This document shows positions 43,810 through 53,536 of a DNA stretch of 64,000 bases, one piece after another. The stretch is taken from contig JASGLT010000001.1 of the NCBI GenBank assembly GCA_030156945.1, forward strand, positions 62,001 to 126,000, written 5' to 3'. Source of the stretch: Thermococcaceae archaeon (GTDB lineage Archaea > Methanobacteriota_B > Thermococci > Thermococcales > Thermococcaceae). The position numbers and the translations under genes are program-made. Every line of letters starts with the position of its first letter. Position 1 is the first letter of the stretch. The notes beneath the pieces are model-generated. The model was not told the origin of the DNA. It did no database searches and saw nothing but the letters and a program-made list of their open reading frames with translations.

Positions 43810-44409
43810 ATGGGTGACCCCACTGAAGCCCTCGCACCTTTCGCACCCTACGTGATAGCCACTGCGATAATAATCTTCGGTGTGTATGCCTTCATCATCA
43901 GGAAGAAGTTCGCAAACCCAGTGGTCATAGCGATGTCAGGAATAACCGCTGCCCTCGTTGCCGTTGCGACCTCTGTAATAAAAATAACGATACCAACAAC
44001 CGGAGGCTACCTTAACTTCGGAGACACCATGGTCATGTTCACAGCCATGACGTTTGGTCCGGTCATCGGAGCTTTTGCGGGTGGCGTCGGTTCGGCCCTC
44101 GGCGATGTTATCGTCGGAGCACCCGGCTGGGCCCCAGTAACCCTCGTGGTCAAGGGGCTGGAAGGTCTCGCTATAGGATACCTAGCAAAAAGGCTTAAGG
44201 GCACCGGAGGCCTCATAGTGGCCGGAGCCGTTGGCGGCCTAATAATGGTGGCCGGGTACTTTTTCTTCGAGCTATACGCTTTTGGCTTTTCGATAGCCTA
44301 CAGCGAGATTCCAGTAAATCTTCTTCAGGCAGTGACTGGCATAATAGTGGGAACAGGACTGACAACAGCAATAAAAAGAAGGTATCCGGAGTTGGAAGAC
44401 CTGGTTTAG
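43810..44409 (+). CDS. ECF transporter S component (substrate-binding membrane protein)
   Basis: A 199-residue six-span protein with GGYLNFGDTMVMFTAMTFGPVIGAF split by the typical AGGVGSALGDVI loop, characteristic of vitamin ECF S components (thiamin/HMP-like). It captures the vitamin and docks on shared EcfA/EcfT, which are not in this window. The start is ATG behind TTGGTGATAAC with an A/T box about 35 nt upstream. Confidence 0.82.
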   Translation: MGDPTEALAPFAPYVIATAIIIFGVYAFIIRKKFANPVVIAMSGITAALVAVATSVIKITIPTTGGYLNFGDTMVMFTAMTFGPVIGAFAGGVGSALGDVIVGAPGWAPVTLVVKGLEGLAIGYLAKRLKGTGGLIVAGAVGGLIMVAGYFFFELYAFGFSIAYSEIPVNLLQAVTGIIVGTGLTTAIKRRYPELEDLV

Positions 44410-44702
44410 ACTTCAAGCTTCTGAAGCTCTTCCCACCTCTCCTTTTCCTCCACCAAGGGCTCAATGGAGATCCTTCTGGAGGCCTTCCTCAGCTGTCCAA
44501 GATAGGACGAGTCCGCGAGAACAGCATCATAGCCGAGCTCGTCTATTTTGTAGATTTTGAGTTTTGATGCGTACTCCCTGAGGACCTCCTTGCAGCTCTC
44601 AAGGAAGTCGGGACCAACCAGGAAAATGTCCGGTTCCAGGCCATCCTCTCTCATCTCATTTATCGCGTTTTCTATAAGGTTTTTAACTTCAAGCCTCTCC
44701 AT
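44406..44702 (-). CDS. Conserved hypothetical of Thermococcales
   Basis: A 98-residue soluble alpha/beta protein ([32 protein letters not shown]). I do not recognise a characterised family. The start overlaps deoC by 14 nt and follows GGAGGGAAGG, so it is translated from the deoC mRNA. Confidence 0.65.
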   Translation of the reverse strand: MERLEVKNLIENAINEMREDGLEPDIFLVGPDFLESCKEVLREYASKLKIYKIDELGYDAVLADSSYLGQLRKASRRISIEPLVEEKERWEELQKLEV

Positions 44703-45387
44703 TCTTCCTTCCCTCCACAATCTTAACACCACTCGAGGTTCCAATCCGGTTAGCACCGGCCTTTATCATCTCAAGGGCCGCCTCATAAGTCCTTATGCCC
44801 CCCGCAGCCTTTACACCCATATCTGGCCCTACCACCTTTCTCATGAGCCTTACATCATCCACAGTCGCTCCCCCAGTTCCAAAGCCGGTGGAAGTCTTAA
44901 CGAAGTCCGCTCCAGCCTCTTTGGCAAGTTCGCAGGCCTTGATTTTTTCCTCTTCGGTCAGGTAACAGGTCTCGATTATGACCTTCACAATGGCACCGCG
45001 TTCGTGGGCGACTTTAACGACCTCCTCTATATCCCTCTTCACGTAGTCGTAGTCCCGGTCCTTTAGGGCCCCGATGTTTATCACCATATCAAGCTCATCC
45101 GCACCGTCCTCGAGGGCCCTCATTGCCTCGAAAACCTTGACCTCTGTTGGGGTTGCCCCCAGAGGGAATCCGATCACGCTGGCAACCTTAACATCTGCGC
45201 CCCTCTCCCTGAGGTAGCTCTTGGCAAGCCTGACCCTGTAGGGATTGACGCACACAGCGTAGAACCCGTACTTAATAGCCTCATCGCAGAGCCTTATTAT
45301 GTCTTCCCGAGTAGCGTAGGGCTTTAAGTTCGTGTGATCTATGTAACGAGCTATATTGATGTCATTCTCTGGCACAGCCCTCACCAT
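44689..45387 (-). CDS. deoC: Deoxyribose-phosphate aldolase
   Basis: A 232-residue class I aldolase that cleaves 2-deoxyribose 5-phosphate to acetaldehyde and glyceraldehyde 3-phosphate. The Schiff-base Lys is in [34 protein letters not shown] and [13 protein letters not shown] are further hallmarks. A TATA-like box at about 45405-45414 makes it leaderless or nearly so. First gene of a two-gene operon. Confidence 0.95.
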   Translation of the reverse strand: MVRAVPENDINIARYIDHTNLKPYATREDIIRLCDEAIKYGFYAVCVNPYRVRLAKSYLRERGADVKVASVIGFPLGATPTEVKVFEAMRALEDGADELDMVINIGALKDRDYDYVKRDIEEVVKVAHERGAIVKVIIETCYLTEEEKIKACELAKEAGADFVKTSTGFGTGGATVDDVRLMRKVVGPDMGVKAAGGIRTYEAALEMIKAGANRIGTSSGVKIVEGRKNGEA

Positions 45388-45461
45388 AAAAGAATATCCC
45401 GGCTCATATTTAGAACTTTTTCCTCAAAAATGAGGGGAAGACATGAAAATATGGGGAAAGT

Positions 45462-46670
45462 TTATTTGGACCTCTGAAATCTTGCCGCCAGTACCAGGAG
45501 GGAAAACAACGCAAGTACTCCTGGACCACAGGTGCTGTTAGTCGAATTAGAAGCCGTTTCTGAGGTCTCCTCCCCAAATACACTCACTGGGGCTTCAGAA
45601 CTATTCTTAACCCCCAAATTCCCGGTGTTGCTTTCCTCTCCTCCAGTGCCGTTTCCAGCGGAGCCACACCTAACCAAGAGCGGGTTCTTGCTTTCATCGT
45701 AGGGTATCCAGGCGTAGGTGTCTTTGTCGGTTTCATACCATCCTATGTGAGAGTTCGGACCGGCTTTTCCCCATTCGGCCACGGCAGCGATTTCCTCAAT
45801 ATCCTCCTCCGAGAGGCCTTCAACAGCCCCGTATTCGACGAGAAGCTTGAGGGCCGCTTTTATAACCTCCCCAGCATCGACCTGGGAAGTATTGTAGGCA
45901 TAGCCCTCTTTTGAGCCAGATTTGATCTCAATCTCAGTACAGTTGACCCCAAACACAGCAAAAAACTCCTTAAGCGCCCTGGAGAGTTCCTCCGGGGATG
46001 GCCCAGTGGCCTCCACCCGGGAAGGGCCAATCCTTATCACCTTACTTGGATCGATTCCGTGCTTTTTAAGGCAGTTCTCAAAGTTCTCGTTCGGTTTCCA
46101 TGTGCAAATCCCGTTAACACAGCCGCATGAAGTCAACTCGAAGCAGGAGTACCAGGGTTTGTACACACACGGCGTCACCACCTTGGCCGCCTCCCCCCTC
46201 GGAAGGCAGAGTTCTCCGGAGCATCCCCCTGTGGAGCAGTCGCGGTCTGAAGTGCACTCCCGCGAAGAATTTGAGGGAGGACTAACCTCGATGGTGACGT
46301 TGCCCTTTATGAAGACCATCGGAGAGCCGTTCTCCCCCAGAGATTTCAGCTCCCATCCAAGTTCCTTGAGCTCAGTGATGTTGCTCTCCGCTATCAGCAG
46401 GATTCCTGAGTAATTCCAGTAAGCTCCAAGCCTTCTTGTCCTGGGTATTTCCACTCTCACGTGGGGATATTCATCCTCCCAAACGCGCAGCAAAAAAGTC
46501 TTTTCTCCCACTTTAAGAAGGGTGGGGAGTTCTACAGTTGGATCGTAGGTTATTCCTGGCTTGTTGAGAACAACTTCAACAGCGTAAAGGTCTGCAGGGC
46601 TGAAACAGGCCACCACAAGCGGGGCCGACAACATGAGGAGGATTATAAGCACGCCCCAAGTCCGTCTCAC
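45462..46670 (-). CDS. Cysteine-cluster surface protein with CGP-CTERM anchor
   Basis: A secreted protein with an N-terminal signal, a central cysteine-rich module (CTSDRDCSTGGCSGELC ... SCGCVNGICTW, ten Cys in about 65 residues), a Ser/Asn/Thr-rich linker and the C-terminal CGP-CTERM sorting signal (STCGPGVLALFSLLVLAA then basic residues). This matches the eight-cysteine-cluster proteins of Thermococcales. GTG 46670 follows GGTGAGTGCC, with TATA box at 46700-46712. Confidence 0.85.
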   Translation of the reverse strand: MRRTWGVLIILLMLSAPLVVACFSPADLYAVEVVLNKPGITYDPTVELPTLLKVGEKTFLLRVWEDEYPHVRVEIPRTRRLGAYWNYSGILLIAESNITELKELGWELKSLGENGSPMVFIKGNVTIEVSPPSNSSRECTSDRDCSTGGCSGELCLPRGEAAKVVTPCVYKPWYSCFELTSCGCVNGICTWKPNENFENCLKKHGIDPSKVIRIGPSRVEATGPSPEELSRALKEFFAVFGVNCTEIEIKSGSKEGYAYNTSQVDAGEVIKAALKLLVEYGAVEGLSEEDIEEIAAVAEWGKAGPNSHIGWYETDKDTYAWIPYDESKNPLLVRCGSAGNGTGGEESNTGNLGVKNSSEAPVSVFGEETSETASNSTNSTCGPGVLALFSLLVLAARFQRSK

Positions 46671-46723
46671 GGCACTCACCGGGACAAATTAGGGCAAACT
46701 CCTATATAAGAACCTCCATCACT

Positions 46724-47059
46724 TCAACGGATTTTGAAGTCATCACTTATGAGAACCCGCAACGTTTCCAAAAAGGCCCTTTCTACCGACGGATCGTCGA
46801 ACATGGGCTTCTCTTCCCCTGCGACAATTTTCTCAAGGAGTTTGACCGCATTGTCCCAGCCCTCCTCAAGGGTTCTCCCTTTGGGGATGGAGTTCCTTAG
46901 AACATGCCAGCGGCCATCCTCCTCCCAGAAAACGGCTATTCGGGGAATGTAATCAATATCCATAAAGGTGTTTTCGAGGGTAAGCTCTATCCTGAAGCCC
47001 CCCACTTCGATAAAACCATTCTCACGGAGCTGCCTTTTCCAGCTGACTGTCATTGTCAT
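46724..47059 (-). CDS. Hypothetical protein
   Basis: A 111-residue soluble protein (FIEVGGFRIELTLENTFMDIDY, FWEEDGRWHVLRNSIPKG). I do not recognise a family. A TATA box (CTTTTAAACC, 47083-47092) about 27 nt before ATG 47059 predicts a leaderless mRNA; a second ATG lies two codons in. Confidence 0.65.
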   Translation of the reverse strand: MTMTVSWKRQLRENGFIEVGGFRIELTLENTFMDIDYIPRIAVFWEEDGRWHVLRNSIPKGRTLEEGWDNAVKLLEKIVAGEEKPMFDDPSVERAFLETLRVLISDDFKIR

Positions 47060-47248
47060 CCAGAGTAAAAATCGGCAGGAGGTTTAAAAGCTCATCCATC
47101 ACCATGAAGGATAAGCTCCACGGTAGAGGAGGGAATCTCGACTCTATGGCATTTTGGGCAAGGTTTAGGGGTACATGTGGCAGTCCGTTTTCTGGCCTTT
47201 AAGGGCATTCAACGCCCAACCATTAGGATTATAAGAGCAACGCTGGAA

Positions 47249-47265
47249 TATCACCCGAGGTGATT
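47249..47265 (+). promoter_or_regulatory. Thermococcales glycolytic motif (TGM) overlapping the enolase ribosome site
   Basis: TATCACCCGAGGTGATT matches the TGM consensus TATCAC-N5-GTGATA at 11 of 12 fixed positions. TGM is bound by the sugar-responsive regulator TrmBL1/Tgr. It lies downstream of the TATA box (GATTATAAG, about 47228-47236), over the expected transcription start, and its right half is also the Shine-Dalgarno sequence. Confidence 0.7.
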
Positions 47266-47268
47266 AGC

Positions 47269-48561
47269 ATGGAGAACCCGTTTGAGATAACCAACGTTAT
47301 AGCGAGGGAAATCCTCGACAGCAGGGGAAACCCAACGGTTGAGGTCGAGGTCTACACCCCGATAAGCATGGGGAGAGCAGCGGTTCCGAGCGGAGCTTCA
47401 ACCGGAACCCACGAGGCTCTTGAGCTCCGCGACGGAGGAAGCCGCTACCACGGAAAGGGTGTCAGAAGGGCCGTCGAGAACGTGAACAAGATAATAGCGC
47501 CTGAAATCATCGGAATGGACGTCACCTGGCAGAGGGACATCGACACCCTCATGCTCGAGCTCGATGGGACAGAGAACAAGAGCAACCTCGGTGCCAACGC
47601 CATCCTCGGCGTTTCCCTGGCAGTTGCCAAGGCAGCCGCCAACGCACTTGGCTTGCCCCTCTACCAGTACATAGGCGGAACCAACGCCTACGTCATGCCC
47701 GTTCCAATGAGCAACGTCATAAACGGAGGTGTGCATGCTGGCAACGAGCTCGACTTCCAGGAGTTCATGATCATGCCCGTGGGAGCGGACAGCTTCCGCG
47801 AGGCTATAAGGTGGGTATCTGAAACCTACCACGTCCTCAAGAAAGTCATCATGGAGAAGTACGGGAGAAATGCTGTGAACGTTGGCGACGAAGGTGGCTT
47901 CGCCCCGCCGATGAAGGAAGTAACTGAACCGCTCGAAGTCCTCATCAAGGCCATCGAGGAGGCAGGCTACAAGCCTGGTGACGAGATAGCCTTCGCCCTC
48001 GATGCAGCATCAAGTGAGTTCTTCGAGGGCGAGAAGGGCAAGTACGTGGTTGCTGGCAAGGAGTACGACAAGGGCGAGCTCCTTGAGCTCTACCGCGAGC
48101 TCGTCACGATGTATCCGATAGTCTCAATCGAGGATCCCTTCCACGAGGAGGACTGGGAAGGCTTCGTCATGATAACCAAGGAGCTTGGAAACAAGGTCCA
48201 GATAGTTGGCGATGACCTCTTCGTCACCAATCCGAAGAGGATAAGGAAGGGAATAGAGATGGGTGCTGCGAACGCGCTCCTCCTCAAGGTGAACCAGATC
48301 GGAACCCTCAGCGAGGCAATAGATGCCGCCTACACATCCTTCAGGGCAGGCTACGGCGTCGTTGTTTCGCACAGGAGCGGAGAGACGGAGGACGCAACAA
48401 TAGCTGATTTAGCGGTTGCTCTCAACGCGGGTCAGATAAAGACCGGTGCCCCGGCCAGGAGCGACAGGAACGCCAAGTACAACCAGCTCATAAGGATAGA
48501 GGAGGAGCTCGAGGGCATAGCGGTCTATCCAGGAAAGAAGTTCAGGAACCCGTTCCTGTGA
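47269..48561 (+). CDS. eno: Enolase (phosphopyruvate hydratase)
   Basis: A 430-residue glycolytic/gluconeogenic enzyme converting 2-phosphoglycerate to phosphoenolpyruvate. Motifs: [45 protein letters not shown] with the catalytic Lys, and [12 protein letters not shown] 47269 follows GAGGTGATTAG. The last 20 nt overlap the convergent PadR gene. Confidence 0.97.
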   Translation: MENPFEITNVIAREILDSRGNPTVEVEVYTPISMGRAAVPSGASTGTHEALELRDGGSRYHGKGVRRAVENVNKIIAPEIIGMDVTWQRDIDTLMLELDGTENKSNLGANAILGVSLAVAKAAANALGLPLYQYIGGTNAYVMPVPMSNVINGGVHAGNELDFQEFMIMPVGADSFREAIRWVSETYHVLKKVIMEKYGRNAVNVGDEGGFAPPMKEVTEPLEVLIKAIEEAGYKPGDEIAFALDAASSEFFEGEKGKYVVAGKEYDKGELLELYRELVTMYPIVSIEDPFHEEDWEGFVMITKELGNKVQIVGDDLFVTNPKRIRKGIEMGAANALLLKVNQIGTLSEAIDAAYTSFRAGYGVVVSHRSGETEDATIADLAVALNAGQIKTGAPARSDRNAKYNQLIRIEEELEGIAVYPGKKFRNPFL

Positions 48562-49048
48562 CTTCTTCTCCTTCTTCCAGCATTTTTTCCAGCTGTTCCC
48601 TCTTTGTCTGGAGGATCTGAATTATGCCGTCGAGGATTTTAAGGTACTCCTTAATCGCTTCCCTTTCGAACTCCTGCCTGCTGTAGCCCTTCTCCTGGAG
48701 CTTCTTCCTCATTCTCTCGTGGTACTCGATGGCCACGTAGAGGGATTTAAGGGCCAGCTCGTTGGCCTCTTGGAGCCACCTCCAGCCCTTCTCGGTAAGC
48801 CTGTACTTTACGCGCCTCCGCTTTCCCTGGTACTCTTCCTTGGGCTCTATAAGGCCCTCCTCGACCATTTTGTTGAGCATGGTGTAGAGGTTCCCGTGGC
48901 TCGGCTTCCATATCCCCCAGGCTATCTTCTCTATCTCCTTGAGGATTTCGTAGCCGTGCGTCTCTCCCCTAAGCCCGATTATCAGCAGTATCATGTTCTT
49001 TATTGGAACCGTGAACATGTCCCTCACTATTCTCTCCTCGGGCAACAT
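48542..49048 (-). CDS. PadR-family transcriptional regulator
   Basis: A 168-residue PadR protein: winged helix ([39 protein letters not shown] region) with a long C-terminal dimerisation helix ([24 protein letters not shown]). It diverges from an RND exporter gene and almost certainly represses it, as PadR proteins often control efflux pumps. ATG 49048 follows GGGCGGTGAG, and a TATA box is at 49071-49078. Confidence 0.9.
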   Translation of the reverse strand: MLPEERIVRDMFTVPIKNMILLIIGLRGETHGYEILKEIEKIAWGIWKPSHGNLYTMLNKMVEEGLIEPKEEYQGKRRRVKYRLTEKGWRWLQEANELALKSLYVAIEYHERMRKKLQEKGYSRQEFEREAIKEYLKILDGIIQILQTKREQLEKMLEEGEEVTGTGS

Positions 49049-49091
49049 ATACTCACCGCCCTCGAAAGGCTTATAAATCGCAGTCCACCAC

Positions 49092-49112
49092 ATATGTTTG
49101 GATTAAACATAT
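49092..49112. promoter_or_regulatory. Putative PadR operator 1
   Basis: ATATGTTT and AAACATAT are perfect 8-bp arms around GGATT. The ATGT...ACAT layout is the PadR-type pattern. It overlaps the BRE/TATA region (ATATTTTAAT, about 49109-49118) of the exporter gene. Confidence 0.65.
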
Positions 49113-49133
49113 TTTAATCAGACAGATTTGCTA

Positions 49134-49151
49134 TTGACATATAACTGTCAA
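49134..49151. promoter_or_regulatory. Putative PadR operator 2
   Basis: TTGACA-TATAAC-TGTCAA is a perfect 6-bp inverted repeat over the expected transcription start of the exporter gene. Confidence 0.5.
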
Positions 49152-49178
49152 CCTCTTAAAAAGGTTGGGGTGGTAGTA

Positions 49179-52100
49179 ATGGCGTGGAACGACTGGATAG
49201 CGAAGCATCCCAAAATTGTGCTGGCAGTTTGGGTGGTGCTCATAGTCACAATGGCACCGCTTGCCGGGAGGATAAGCGAGCTGACGGACTACAGCACCGA
49301 GCAGATGGTTTCTCACGAGATAGAATCCATCAAAGTCCAGGATTTGATGACCCAGGAGTTCACGGGAGCACAGAACGAAAACCTGACCTATCTCCTCATA
49401 ACGAACATCAGCGTTAACGACGAGAGCGCAAGGAAGGCCTACTACTCATTCAAAGACCGTGTTGAGGGCAAATACGCGTCCAACGTAAGCTCATACTACG
49501 ATGCCCTCGATATGCTATGGAACCTCGACTACGAGCTCACCCTCAACGTAACTAAGATGACCGCCAATATGACAGGGCTTATCTACACGAGCGTTAAAGG
49601 CGCCCACGACGGCTATGGAGCTGTTTTAAACCAGGTTCTCCTCCTCAAGAACACAACTGACATGGTAAAAACCAGCCTCCTTGGGGCTGCCCAGGGATAC
49701 CTCTCCATTAAGAACAACCTCACGTCCCTTTACACACAGCTAAACGCTACTTCAGGACTTCTCCAGATGGCCGACGGCATCTACGTCCAGCTCTGCATCC
49801 AGAACCCGAACATGACAGCACAGGAGAGGGCACAGGCACTCCAGAACGAGCTGATGGCCAGGCTCCCTGAAAGCCAGCAGGCCATTGTTCCCGCGGTTGT
49901 TCAAACGGTTATGGCCGCCGACCCCTACTGCACGGGAACGCTCCTCTCCAACGAGGAGCTTCTCAAGAACACAACTGTCGAACTCGTTTACAGCATGATA
50001 ACGAGTGCTGGAACTCCCCTCCCGTTTGAGATTCCGAAAGAAGTTCTCTTCCAGCTCTACGAGAGCGGAGGAAACGAGAATGTAATCGATACCATGGCAG
50101 GGAACATGCTCAAGGCCCAAATAGCAGAGCAGATGAGGGGCCTTGCTCCAAACCCGGAGGCCCTTGCAGAGGTAATCGTGAGCGAGGTCGTAAAAGACCC
50201 CTATGGAATAATAAGTGGCGAAAAACTCGAAGATGCAACTGTCAGTGTGGTTCTTGCCCTGTCCCCGCAGAAGACTGAAGACACCGAAGAACTCGTGAGG
50301 GCACTTTACAACGGTGCAGACCCAAAGGAGCTCGCCAAGGGGGTGTTCATGAAGGGAATGCAGGAGCAGATGGCCGGCCAGGAAATTCCTGAAGAGTTCG
50401 CGGGAGTTATGAACAACCTAATCGAGCAGGCCATCCAGAACTACCCGATGAGCGAGGAAGCGCTCGAAAAACTCGTGAAGTATGCCGTCAAGTCCATGGT
50501 GTCCGAATACGCCAAGAACAACCCCTACGGAGTGGAGCTTAACTTCGATCAGGATCTTCTCGTGGAAATAGCCTTCAAGTTCAAGGACAACCCCGAGGCC
50601 ATAACCCGCGAGGACGTCAAACCCCTCGCGGAGCAGCTCTGGCCAGTTGTTAGGGAAAAGGCAGGAACCTACCTGGACATGCCCAAGAGCGAGGACAATA
50701 CAACGCTCCTGATAACCTTCGTCCCCTTCGGAAAGCCCGGTCCGAGTGGGGACGAGTTCAGGTACCTTGCCCAGAACGCGACGAAGGTGAAGGAAATCGC
50801 GCTTGAGGAGTTCGGAAAGTACTTCCCAGAGGTCAAAGGCGCCCTCGGCGGTATTCCCGTCCAGATGCACGAAATGACGAAGTACGGCCAGGAGGACAAC
50901 CAGAAGACGAGTCAGGCGAGTGTAGTCGGTGCGCTGGTAGTCCTATTCATCCTGATGGGCGGGGCCCTGCTGGCAACCTTCATGCCGTTCACGGGAGTAG
51001 CAACATCGGCACTCACGGCCCTGGGAATAACCTACCTCCTCGCAAGGGGCGGAATAATCAACGTTGGAAGCTGGGCTCAGATGCTGACTATAACCACGGC
51101 TCTCGGTCTCGGTATCGACTACTCAACCTACTACATCCACCGCTTCAAGGAATACATAGCTGAAGGCTACGAGCACGAGAAAGCCGTAGCGGAGGCCCTT
51201 AAGAGGGCAAAAGATGCCGTCCTGGCGAGTGCTTTCACAGACATCATAGCCTTCGCTTCATTCGTCCTCGCCTGGGAGTTCCCGATATTCCAGCAGATGG
51301 GCATCATAGTCCCACTGGCGGTTGTTGCAGTCCTCCTCGCGAGCCTGACGTTCATCCCGGCAATAACCGCACTCATAGGCGACAAGAGCTGGTTCTGGTG
51401 GCCGAGGCAGGTAAAGCACATTGAGACAATGGACGTCCACGAGAGGAGCAGGATAGCGGAGTGGGTCGTTAAACACGCCAAGGTAGTCCTGCTTATCGGC
51501 CTGCTCATAGCGGTTCCGGCAACGTACACGTTCTTCACGTTTGAAGGAACCCACGACATCAGCCTCTTCCTTCCGGAGGGGAGCGATACCCTCACCTTCA
51601 TGGAGCTGAGCCAGGGGAAGCTCGGTGCCTCAATAACCTCTCCAAACTACGTGATCATAGACCTCGGACACAAGATTACCGACGACGACCTTAAGCTGAT
51701 CGACGAGATAACCGCTCAAGTGGCAGGAATGGATGGTGTCAAGGTAGTTTATTCGCCGACCAGACCCTACGGTGACCCCATCAGCAATCTAACTCTCTCA
51801 GCCATGAAGGCCTTCGGCGGAGACAGGTTCATCTCAAAGGGCGGCAACATGGTCATGATACAGATCGACCCAGTCTACGCTCCGACCGACGAGAGGGCCA
51901 AGGAGCTCGTCAAGAGTCTCAGAAGCTATATGGCAGAGCTTGAGAAGGAAGGCAAAATAAAGGAGGGCCTCATCGGCGGCGGGGCAGCTCTTTCAATGGA
52001 CCTCACGGACAGAATCAACGACATCTTCTGGCACAGGATAATCCCAGTGGCGCTGGTCCTCATGTTCCTGTCCCTCATACCGACGCTCAAGGGACTCCCA

Positions 52101-52562
52101 GCGGTCGTCTCGACGATGATCACCATCTTCATGGGCGTCATGACGAGCATCTGGGTCTCAACGTGGCTCTTCGGCAAGGTCTTCAACCAGGAAGTCATGT
52201 GGTTCCTGCCGCTGATGGTCTTCGTCGTTCTCATGGGGGTCGGCATCGACTACAACAGCTTCTACCTCGTGAAGGCCAGGGACGAGTTCGAGCGCAGGAA
52301 GCCCGAGGAAGCGCTGATAGTCGCGGCAGGAACGATGGACATGCTCGTTATAGGGCTGGCAGTAGTCCTCGCAAGCACATATGGAGCTCTGATGCTCAGT
52401 TCGACGTGGGGAACGAGGGAGATGGGCTTTGCCCTCTCAGCGGGAATCCTCCTGACGGCAACGATGGCAGTGTACTTCATTGGGCCAGCCTTCATGAGCC
52501 TCTTCGGGGAGAAGGCCTGGTGGCCGCTGTTCAAGAACCAGAAGGATGCAAAGAAGGAGTAA
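49179..52562 (+). CDS. RND-superfamily exporter (MMPL/HAE3 type)
   Basis: A 1127-residue proton-driven transporter with the usual repeat: N-terminal span, a very large outside loop (about 30-580), six spans including GLGIDYSTYYIHRFKEYIAEG, second outside loop (about 790-920), then six spans including GVGIDYNSFYLVKARDEFERR. The Asp in each GIDY motif relays protons. It may export lipids, hydrophobic compounds or drugs. ATG 49179 follows GGGGTGG; the frame opens earlier at 49128. Confidence 0.9.
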   Translation: MAWNDWIAKHPKIVLAVWVVLIVTMAPLAGRISELTDYSTEQMVSHEIESIKVQDLMTQEFTGAQNENLTYLLITNISVNDESARKAYYSFKDRVEGKYASNVSSYYDALDMLWNLDYELTLNVTKMTANMTGLIYTSVKGAHDGYGAVLNQVLLLKNTTDMVKTSLLGAAQGYLSIKNNLTSLYTQLNATSGLLQMADGIYVQLCIQNPNMTAQERAQALQNELMARLPESQQAIVPAVVQTVMAADPYCTGTLLSNEELLKNTTVELVYSMITSAGTPLPFEIPKEVLFQLYESGGNENVIDTMAGNMLKAQIAEQMRGLAPNPEALAEVIVSEVVKDPYGIISGEKLEDATVSVVLALSPQKTEDTEELVRALYNGADPKELAKGVFMKGMQEQMAGQEIPEEFAGVMNNLIEQAIQNYPMSEEALEKLVKYAVKSMVSEYAKNNPYGVELNFDQDLLVEIAFKFKDNPEAITREDVKPLAEQLWPVVREKAGTYLDMPKSEDNTTLLITFVPFGKPGPSGDEFRYLAQNATKVKEIALEEFGKYFPEVKGALGGIPVQMHEMTKYGQEDNQKTSQASVVGALVVLFILMGGALLATFMPFTGVATSALTALGITYLLARGGIINVGSWAQMLTITTALGLGIDYSTYYIHRFKEYIAEGYEHEKAVAEALKRAKDAVLASAFTDIIAFASFVLAWEFPIFQQMGIIVPLAVVAVLLASLTFIPAITALIGDKSWFWWPRQVKHIETMDVHERSRIAEWVVKHAKVVLLIGLLIAVPATYTFFTFEGTHDISLFLPEGSDTLTFMELSQGKLGASITSPNYVIIDLGHKITDDDLKLIDEITAQVAGMDGVKVVYSPTRPYGDPISNLTLSAMKAFGGDRFISKGGNMVMIQIDPVYAPTDERAKELVKSLRSYMAELEKEGKIKEGLIGGGAALSMDLTDRINDIFWHRIIPVALVLMFLSLIPTLKGLPAVVSTMITIFMGVMTSIWVSTWLFGKVFNQEVMWFLPLMVFVVLMGVGIDYNSFYLVKARDEFERRKPEEALIVAAGTMDMLVIGLAVVLASTYGALMLSSTWGTREMGFALSAGILLTATMAVYFIGPAFMSLFGEKAWWPLFKNQKDAKKE

Positions 52563-52598
52563 CCTGCTATCCCTATGAGTATCCCCACTTTTTATGTT

Positions 52599-53094
52599 TT
52601 AAACTCTCCATTTGTATTTTTCCCTTAAGTGCTCCAAGAATTCTGAATCCTTGAGGATGTAAAACCAATGGCGCTTTAAGCTGAACTTGAGGGTCTTTGG
52701 ATCCCTCAGCTTTATCAAGTGTTTTGTGTTCATACTAACCAAGTATCGAGCCTTTGAAGAGTAAACCACGTCGAGGAATTTTAACATCATCCTCATGACC
52801 GACCTCTTTAACAAGGTTCGCATCATCCCCAAACTTCACTCTCGGAGATACCTCCTTAGTGCGATTCAGAACGAGGTTGTAAATAGCCCTCGCCTTCTGG
52901 GTTTTCCCAGTTAGTAATCCGATGATCGCCAAGGTCTCTTTCATCTCCTTGAGAGTTTCCTTGGAACCGTAATTCACAAGCTTGTCTTCTCTGAGAAGAC
53001 CGAGAATCTTAACCGCAGGACTCCTCTTAGAGTTCCTGGATTTCAGAGCGCTTATTAGAATAGAAGTGTCCAGTACCACCTTTATTTTACCCAT
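52599..53094 (-). pseudogene. PIN-domain toxin broken by a one-base frameshift
   Basis: The first frame gives VVLDTSILISALKSRNSKR and runs to KFGDDANLVKEVGHEDDVKI. The adjacent frame continues naturally as LDVVYSSKARYLVSMNTKHL and on to YKWRV. Removing one C (ATTCCTC to ATTCTC, about 52774-52780) would fuse them into a ~165-residue PIN RNase with all acidic residues. The start touches the stop of the antitoxin gene (TGAATG). Either real inactivation or a sequencing error. Confidence 0.7.
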
Positions 53095-53376
53095 TCAAAT
53101 CACTCCAAGCTTTTTGAGCTTCCCCTCGATCCTCCTGAACTTCTTAAGCTCTGCACGAGCAATTTCCATTAGCCGGGGGGTACTTAGTTTAACGGACTTT
53201 TTGTCCTCTATGATGACCTTCCAGGCCTCATCATCACTCATGGGATTATCCATGCTTGCCATAACTTCCCTAACCTGGAAGAACCAAATGACATCTTCAG
53301 GTTTCTCTCCAATGGCCCTTGCAACGCCATCCACGATGGATTCAAACACTTTCACATCAGAACTTTTTACGGCCAC
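53095..53376 (-). CDS. Antitoxin-like partner of the PIN toxin
   Basis: A 93-residue helical protein (KVFESIVDGVARAIGEKPEDVIW..., RLMEIARAELKKFRRIEGKLKKLGVI) placed directly before a PIN toxin gene, as antitoxins are. I do not recognise the DNA-binding type. GTG 53376 follows GGTGGGAAGA. Confidence 0.65.
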   Translation of the reverse strand: MAVKSSDVKVFESIVDGVARAIGEKPEDVIWFFQVREVMASMDNPMSDDEAWKVIIEDKKSVKLSTPRLMEIARAELKKFRRIEGKLKKLGVI

Positions 53377-53536
53377 TCTTCCCACCGTTTTCTACTTCGT
53401 CTTTTTGCTCTTAAGATTAACTCTAGCACACGTTGCAACCTCCCAAAATCATTGTTCTTCAGGGTGGAGGCCTTTTCCCATTTTTGTTCCAAAAGGGTTA
53501 TATCTTCCGGACACTGCTTTTCTGTGGAGGGTGAGA

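Noticed and set aside
46700-46760. C/D box sRNA on the minus strand (GTGATGA then TTGA)
   Set aside because: No valid D box at the right distance, and the C-like word lies within the end of a protein gene.
52982-53536. A long plus-strand open frame that would extend the LipS1-like stub upstream by 185 codons
   Set aside because: It runs antisense to the toxin and antitoxin genes, and a TATA box and GGAGGGTGAG place the real start at 53537.
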